This document shows positions 22,551 through 28,738 of a DNA stretch of 28,738 nt, piece after piece. The number at the start of each line of letters is the position of its first letter. Positions within the stretch are counted from its first letter, which is position 1. The DNA is from Utricularia gibba (lineage: Eukaryota > Streptophyta > Magnoliopsida > Lamiales > Lentibulariaceae). The stretch is from assembly GCA_002189035.1 (NCBI GenBank), contig NEEC01000334.1, positions 1 to 28,738 of the forward strand, given 5' to 3'. The notes under the pieces were generated by a model. The model was given only the letters and a program-made list of their open reading frames with translations, did not search any database and had not been told where the DNA came from. The position numbers and the translations under genes are program-made.

Positions 22551-24708
22551 ATCACGATTTTCGTCGAGTAGGACCCGATGTGGCAAAGGAGTCAGACCGA
22601 ACCTTGGTCAGAACGAAGTTCCAAAAGACATCACCCGCCCAGAAAACGACAAGCTTTTCCTTGAGAAACTATGTAGGCAGCCTAATAAAACCGAACGTTA
22701 ATAAATGCATCAATTTTTTGCCGGCTACAAATGACTCTGGAGCTCGACTCGACCTCCTGCTCGATACCGTTGCCCCACGAGAGTGCCTTATCAAATATAA
22801 AGCATGCGGTTGAGAAAACCATTTTGGGTGCTCATGAATCCTAACTTCAATAACTGCATCACGATTTTCGTCGAGTAGGACCCGATTGGCAAAGGAGTCA
22901 GACCGAACCTTGGGTCAGAACGAAGTTCCAACGACATCACCCGCCAAAAACGACAAGCTTTTCCTTGAGAAACCATTGAGGCAGCCTATTAAAACCAACG
23001 TTAATAAATGCATCAAGTTTTTTGCCGAGCTACAAATGACTATGGGCCCGAGCTCGACTCGACCTCCTACTCGATACCGTTGCCCACGAGAGCCCCTTAT
23101 CAAATATAAAGCATGCGGTTGAGAAAACCATTTTGGGTGCTCATGATATCCTAACTTCAATAACTGCATCACGATTTTCGTCGAGTAGGACCCGATGTGG
23201 CAAAGGAGTCAGACCGAACCTTGGTCAGAACGAAGTTCCAAAAGACATCACCCGCCCAGAAACGACAAGCTTTTCCTTGAGAAACATGTAGGCAGCCTAT
23301 TAAAACCAACGTTAATAAATGCATCAATTTTTTTGCGGCTACAAATGACTCTGGGCGAGCTCGACTCGACCTGCTCGATACGTTGCCCACGAGAGCGCCT
23401 CCTCAAATATAAAGCATGCGGTTGAGAAAACCATTTTGGGTGCTCATGAAATCCTAACTTCAATAACTGCATCACGATTTTCGTCGAGTAGGACCCGATT
23501 TGGCAAAGGAGACAGACCGAACCTTGGGTCAGAACGAAGTTCACAAACATCACCCGCCCAAAAACGACAAGCTTTTCCTTGAGAAACCATTGAGGCAGCC
23601 TATTAAAACCAACCGTTAATAAATGCATCAAGTTTTTTGCGAGCTACAAATGACTATGGGCCCGAGCTCGACTCGACCTCTGCTCGATACCGTTGCCCCA
23701 CGAGAGCCTTATCAAATATAAAGCATGCGGTTGAGAAAACCATTTTGGGTGCTCATGAAATCCTAACTTCAATAACTGCATCACGATTTTCGTCGAGTAG
23801 GACCCGATGTGGCAAAGGAGTCAGACCGAACCTTGGTCAGAACGAAGTTCCAAAAGACATCACCGCCCAGAAACGACAAGCTTTTCCTTGAGAAACTATG
23901 TAGGCAGCCTAATAAAGCCGAACGTTAATAAATGCATCAATTTTTTTGCCGGGCTACAAATGACTCTGGGCCGAGCTCGACTCGACCTCCTGCTCGATAC
24001 CGTTGCCCCACGAGAGTGCCTTATCAAATATAAAGCATGCGGTTGAGAAAACCATTTTGGGTGCTCATGAAATCCTAACTTCAATAACTGCATCACGATT
24101 TTCGTCGAGTAGGACCCGATGTGGCAAAGGAGACAGACCGAACCTTGGGTCAGAACGAAGTTCACAACGACATCACCCGCCCAAAAACGACAAGCTTTTC
24201 CTTGAGAAAACTATGTAGGCGCCTATTAAAACCAAACGTTAATAATGCATCAAGTTTTTTGCCGAGCTACAAATGACTGGGCCCGAGCTCGACTCGACTC
24301 CTGCTCGATACCGTTGCCCACGAGAGCCTTCAAATATAAAGCATGCGGTTGAGAAAACCATTTTGGGTGCTCATGACATCCTAACTTCAATAACTGCATC
24401 ACGATTTTCGTCGAGTAGGACCCGATGTGGCAAAGGAGTCAGACAGAACCTTGGGTCAGAACGAAGTTCCCAACGACATCACCCGCCAGAAACGACAAGC
24501 TTTTCCTTGAGAAACTATGTAGGCAGCCTAATAAACCGAACGTTAATAAATGCATCAATTTTTTGCCGAGCTACAAATGACTCTGGGCCGAGCTCGACTC
24601 GACCTCCTGCTCGATACCGTTGCCCCACGAGAGTGCCTTATCAAATATAAAGCATGCGGTTGAGAAAACCATTTTGGGTGCTCATGAAATCCTAACTTCA
24701 ATAACTGC
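22551..24708 (+). repeat. A2-B1-C-B1-A2-B2-A1 run
   Basis: With the A1 at 22245, the first two monomers form a third A1-A2-B trimer (22245-23167, 923 bp). A C-B1 dimer follows at 23168-23779 (cgatttgg, gagacag, aaccgtt). Then come A2 at 23780 (taataaagccg, gagtgcc), B2 at 24092 (gtaggcgcc, taataatgcatc) and A1 at 24398 (gtcagacag, gttcccaacg). Confidence 0.65.
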
Positions 24709-25936
24709 ATCACGATTTTCGTCGAGTAGGACCCGATGTGGCAAAGGAGTCAGACCGAACCTTGGTCAGAACGAAGTTCCAAAAGACATCACCCGCCAGA
24801 AACGACAAGCTTTTCCTTGAGAAACTATGTAGGCAGCCTAATAAAGCCGAACGTTAATAAATGCATCAATTTTTTGCGGCTAAAATGACTCTGGGCGAGC
24901 TCGACTCGACCTGCTCGATACCGTGCCCCACGAGAGCGCCTTATCAAATATAAAGCATGCGGTTGAGAAAACCATTTTGGGTGCTCATGAAATCCTAACT
25001 TCAATAACTGCATCACGATTTTCGTCGAGTAGGACCAGATTGGCAAAGGAGTCAGACCGAACCTTGGGTCAGAACGAAGTTCCAACGACATCACCCGCCA
25101 AAAACGACAAGCTTTTCCTTGAGAAAACCATTAGGCAGCCTATTAAAACCAACCGTTAATAAATGCATCAAGTTTTTTGCCGAGCTACAAATGACTATGG
25201 GCCCGAGCTCGACTCGACCTCCTACTCGATACCGTTGCCCCACGAGAGCACCTTATCAAATATAAAGCATGCGGTTGAGAAAACCATTTTGGGTGCTCAT
25301 GAATCCTAACTTCAATAACTGCATCACGATTTTCGTCGAGTAGGACCCGATGTGGCAAAGGAGTCAGAGACCGAACCTTGGGTCAGAACGAAGTTCCAAC
25401 GACATCACCGCCAAAAACGACAAGCTTTTCCTTGAGAAACATGTAGGCGCTATTAAAACCCAACGTTAATAATGCATCAAGTTTTTTGCCGAGCTACAAA
25501 TGACTATGGGCCCGAGCTCGACTCGACCTCCTGCTCGATACCGTTGCCCACGAGAGCCTTATCAAATATAAAGCATGCGGTTGAGAAAACCATTTTGGGT
25601 GCTCATGAATCCTAACTTCAATAACTGCATCACGATTTTCGTCGAGTAGGACCCGATGTGGCAAAGGAGTCAGACCGAACCTTGGGTCAGAACGAAGTTC
25701 CCAACGACATCACCCGCCAGAAACGACAAGCTTTTCCTTGAGAAACTATGTAGGCAGCCTAATAAACCAACGTTAATAAATGCATCAATTTTTTTGCCGG
25801 CTACAAATGACTCTGGCCCGAGCTCGACTCGACCTCTGCTCGATACCGTTGCCCCACGAGAGCGCCTCCTCAAATATAAAGCATGCGGTTGAGAAAACCA
25901 TTTTGGGTGCTCATGAATCCTAACTTCAATAACTGC
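24709..25936 (+). repeat. Higher-order tetramer, C-B1-B2-A1 (1228 bp, clear)
   Basis: The first monomer starts as A2 (ccaaaagac, aactatgtagg, taataaagccg) and ends as C (gcggctaaaatg, gggcgagc, accgtgccc). B1 at 25012 has agattgg, aaccgtt, cctactcg and gcacc. B2 at 25323 has gtaggcgctatt and taataatgcatc, plus a unique gtcagagacc insertion. A1 at 25629 has gttcccaacg, aactatgtagg and aataaacc. Confidence 0.8.
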
Positions 25937-27161
25937 ATCACGATTTTCGTCGAGTAGGACCCGATGTGGCAAAGGAGTCAGACCGAACCTTGGTCAGAAC
26001 GAAGTTCCAAAAGACATCACCGCCCAGAAACGACAAAGCTTTTCCTTGAGAAACCATGTAGGCAGCCTATTAAAACCAACGTTAATAAATGCATCAATTT
26101 TTTTGAGGCTACAAATGACTCTGGGCCGAGCTCGACTCGACTCCGATACCGTTGCCCCACGAGCGCCTCCTAAATATAAAGCATGCGGTTGAGAAAACAT
26201 TTTGGGTGCTCATGAAATCCTAACTTCAATAACTGCATCACGATTTTCGTCGAGTAGGACCCGATGTGGCAAAGGAGTCAGACCGAACCTTGGTCAGAAC
26301 GAAGTTCACAACGACATCACCCGCCCAAAAACGACAAGCTTTTCCTTGAGAAACCATGTAGGCAGCCTATTAAAACCAACGTTAATAAATGCATCAAGTT
26401 TTTTGCCGAGCTACAAATGACTATGGGCCCGAGCTCGACTCGACCTCCTGCTCGATACCGTTGCCCCACGAGAGCGCCTTATCAAATATAAAGCATGCGG
26501 TTGAGAAAACCATTTTGGGTGCTCATGATCCTAACTTCAATAACTGCATCACGATTTTCGTCGAGTAGGACCGATGTGGCAAAGGGAAGACCGAACCTTG
26601 GGTCAGAACGAAGTTCCAACGACATCACCGCCAAAAACGACAAGCTTTTCCTTGAGAAACAATGTAGGGCTATTAAAACCCAACGTTAATAATGCATCAA
26701 GTTTTTTGCCGAGCTACAAATGACTATGGGCCCGAGCTCGACTCGACCTCCTGCTCGATACCGTTGCCCCACGAGAGCGCCTTATCAAATATAAAGCATG
26801 CGGTTGAGAAAACCATTTTGGGTGCTCATGACATCCTAACTTCAATAACTGCATCACGATTTTCGTCGAGTAGGACCGATGTGGCAAAGGAGTCAGACCG
26901 AACCTTGGTCAGAACGAAGTTCCCAACGACATCACCCGCCAGAAACGACAAGCTTTTCCTTGAGAAACTATGTAGGCAGCCTAATAAAGCCGAACGTTAA
27001 TAAATGCATCAATTTTTTTGCCGGGCTACAAATGACTCTGGGCCGAGCTCGACTCGACCTCCTTCGATACCGTTGCCCCACGAGAGTGCCTTATCAAATA
27101 TAAAGCATGCGGTTGAGAAAACCATTTTGGGTGCTCATGAAATCCTAACTTCAATAACTGC
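25937..27161 (+). repeat. Higher-order tetramer, C-B1-B2-A1 (1225 bp, clear, directly after the previous one)
   Basis: C at 25937 is 300 bp, with ttttttgaggctac, ctcgactccgatacc and cacgagcgcctcc. B1 at 26237 has gttcacaacg but the common cgatgtgg. B2 at 26548 has gtagggctatt, taataatgcatc, a gacatcc junction and a unique caaagggaagacc. A1 at 26853 has gttcccaacg, aactatgtagg, taataaagccg and gagtgcc. This and the preceding entry form the best two-copy example of the higher-order repeat. Confidence 0.8.
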
Positions 27162-28713
27162 ATCACGATTTTCGTCGAGTAGGACCCGATGTGGCAAAGG
27201 AGTCAGACCGAACCTTGGGTCAGAACGAAGTTCACAACGACATCACCCGCCAAAAACGACAAGCTTTTCCTTGAGAAAACCATGTAGGCAGCCTATTAAA
27301 ACCAACGTTAATAAATGCATCAAGTTTTTTGCCGAGCTAAAATGACTATGGGCCCGAGCTCGACTCGACCTCCTGCTCGATACCGTTGCCCCACGAGAGC
27401 GCCTCCTCAAATATAAAGCATGCGGTTGAGAAAACCATTTTGGGTGCTCATGACATCCTAACTTCAATAACTGCATCACGATTTTCGTCGAGTAGGACCC
27501 GATGTGGCAAAGGAGTCAGACAGAACCTTGGGTCAGAACGAAGTTCCCAACGACATCACCGCCCGAAACGACAAGCTTTTCCTTGAGAAACTATGTAGGC
27601 AGCCTAATAAACCAACGTTAATAAATGCATCAATTTTTTGCGGGCTACAAATGACTCTGGGCCCGAGCTCGACTCGACCTCCTGCTCGATACCGTTGCCC
27701 ACGAGAGCGCCTCCTCAAATATAAAGCATGCGGTTGAGAAAACCATTTTGGGTGCTCATGACATCCTAACTTCAATAACTGCATCACGATTTTCGTCGAG
27801 TAGGACCCGATGTGGCAAAGGAGTCAGACAGAACCTTGGTCCGAACGAAGTTCCCAACGACATCACCCGCCAAAAAACGACAAGCTTTTCCTTGAGAAAC
27901 TATGTAGGCAGCCTAATAAAGCCGAACGTTAATAAATGCATCAATTTTTTTTGCCGGCTACAAATGACTCTGGGCCCGAGCTCGACTCGACCTCCTGCTC
28001 GATACCGTTGCCCCACGAGAGTGCCTTATCAAATATAAAGCATGCGGTTGAGAAAACCATTTTGGGTGCTCATGAAATCCTAACTTCAATAACTGCATCA
28101 CGATTTTCGTCGAGTAGGACCCGATGTGGCAAAGGAGTCAGACCGAACCTTGGTCAGAACGAAGTTCACAACGACATCACCCGCCCAAAACGACAAGCTT
28201 TTCCTTGAGAAAACAATGTAGGCGCTATTAAAACCAACGTTAATAAATGCATCAAGTTTTTTGCCGAGCTACAAATGACTATGGGCCCGAGCTCGACTCG
28301 ACCTCCTGCTCGATACCGTTGCCCCACGAGAGCGCTCCTCAAATATAAAGCATGCGGTTGAGAAAACCATTTTGGGTGCTCATGAATCCTAACTTCAATA
28401 ACTGCATCACGATTTTCGTCGAGTAGGACCCGATGTGGCAAAGGAGTCAGACAGAACCTTGGGTCAGAACGAAGTTCCAACGACATCACCCGCCCAGAAA
28501 CGACAAGCTTTTCCTTGAGAAACTATGTAGGCAGCCTAATAACCGAACGTTAATAAATGCATCAATTTTTTGCGGGCTACAAATGACTCTGGGCCGAGCT
28601 CGACTCGACCTCCTGCTCGATACCGTTGCCCCACGAGAGCGCCTCCTCAAATATAAAGCATGCGGTTGAGAAAACCATTTTGGGTGCTCATGAATCCTAA
28701 CTTCAATAACTGC
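27162..28713 (+). repeat. B2-A1-A1-B2-A1 run at the right end
   Basis: Monomers at 27162 and 28097 are B (gttcacaacg, gactatggg), with cctcctc and gctcctc tails. Those at 27475, 27783 and 28406 all carry gtcagacag, and the first two also gttcccaacg. The C and B1 members are missing, so the higher-order repeat is reduced to B2-A1 pairs with one extra A1. The two A1 copies at 27475 and 27783 share the gacatcc and gtcagacag features. Confidence 0.7.
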
Positions 28714-28738
28714 ATCACGATTTTCGTCGAGTAGGACC
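28714..28738 (+). repeat. Partial monomer at the right edge
   Basis: Only the anchor part of the invariant block (atcacgattttcgtcgag to taggacc) is present before the window ends. The array continues to the right. Confidence 0.95.

Larger units (their letters stand above)
1..28738 (+). repeat. Satellite DNA array, ~307-bp monomer, 93 full monomers plus two partial ends
   Basis: Every part of the window belongs to the same tandem unit, always in one orientation. Monomers counted from the 'atcacgatttt' anchor begin at 121, 426, 731, 1038, 1347, 1654, 1964, 2274, 2581, 2887, 3197, 3508, 3818, 4117, 4427, 4733, 5042, 5351, 5636, 5945, 6250, 6556, 6863, 7161, 7465, 7773, 8082, 8393, 8692, 8998, 9310, 9612, 9898, 10206, 10513, 10824, 11131, 11442, 11751, 12059, 12359, 12668, 12979, 13286, 13594, 13903, 14216, 14527, 14838, 15145, 15450, 15761, 16075, 16373, 16683, 16993, 17307, 17617, 17922, 18225, 18540, 18843, 19148, 19456, 19769, 20079, 20386, 20699, 21004, 21317, 21621, 21935, 22245, 22551, 22858, 23168, 23471, 23780, 24092, 24398, 24709, 25012, 25323, 25629, 25937, 26237, 26548, 26853, 27162, 27475, 27783, 28097, 28406 and 28714. 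A composite full-length unit is about 47% G+C. Reading frames are short, shift between monomers and match no protein family I know. The array is a eukaryotic satellite by form; the family is unknown to me. Confidence 0.98.

Noticed and set aside
1-28738. CRISPR array
   Set aside because: The units are ~307 bp with no short repeat/unique-spacer alternation; the intervals between conserved blocks are themselves repeats.
1-28738. Tandem copies of a transposon, LTR or IS element, or an rDNA spacer
   Set aside because: There are no terminal inverted repeats, target-site duplications, coding domains, primer-binding site, polypurine tract or rRNA sequence. All copies are head-to-tail without interruption or inversion.

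Overview
The whole window is one uninterrupted head-to-tail satellite DNA array. I see no gene, RNA gene, transposon, CRISPR array or unique sequence in it. One anchor motif (atcacgattttcgtcgag) recurs 94 times, always on the + strand. The 93 anchor-to-anchor spacings run from 285 to 315 bp and average 307.4 bp ((28714-121)/93, counted by hand). Both ends of the window cut through a monomer, so the array continues on both sides. This fits constitutive heterochromatin (centromeric, pericentromeric or subtelomeric) of a eukaryote. I do not recognise the satellite family and cannot name the organism; nothing in the sequence separates plant from animal.

Three levels of organisation are visible. 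(1) The ~307-bp monomer is itself an old tandem dimer of two diverged half-units of ~153-156 bp (h1 and h2). (2) The monomers fall into subfamilies. A carries cagaaacgac, gcatcaatttt and gactctggg. B carries ccaaaaacgac, gcatcaagttttttgccgag and gactatggg. Subtypes are A1 (gtcagacag, gggtccg, gttcccaacg, aactatgtagg, taataaagccg), A2 (gttccaaaagac), B1 (gatttgg or agatgtgg, gagacag, gttcacaacg, attgagg, cctactcg), B2 (gtaggcgctatt, taataatgcatc, cctcctc) and C (an A2-type start joined to an eroded h2 with gggcgagc, accgtgccc, gcgattg). R marks A/B recombinants. (3) The subtypes recur in order. A four-monomer higher-order repeat, C-B1-B2-A1, of ~1.23 kb (eight half-units) can be followed about twelve times with varying fidelity. 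C-B dimers interrupt it near the left end, and A1-A2-B trimers and B2-A1 pairs interrupt it in the right half.

Layout: 121-1963 C-B dimers; 1347-5350 three loose tetramers; 5351-9611 mixed order with short monomers; 9612-13285 three consecutive tetramers; 13286-16074 mixed plus one tetramer; 16075-19768 tetramers separated by C-B and B monomers; 19769-24708 A1-A2-B trimers around a C-B1-R-A1 tetramer; 24709-27161 two clean consecutive tetramers; 27162-28738 A1/B2 pairs. Against this mosaic, one 44-bp block in h1 is almost unchanged in every monomer, while h2 collects many small deletions. That contrast is the most striking signal in the window.
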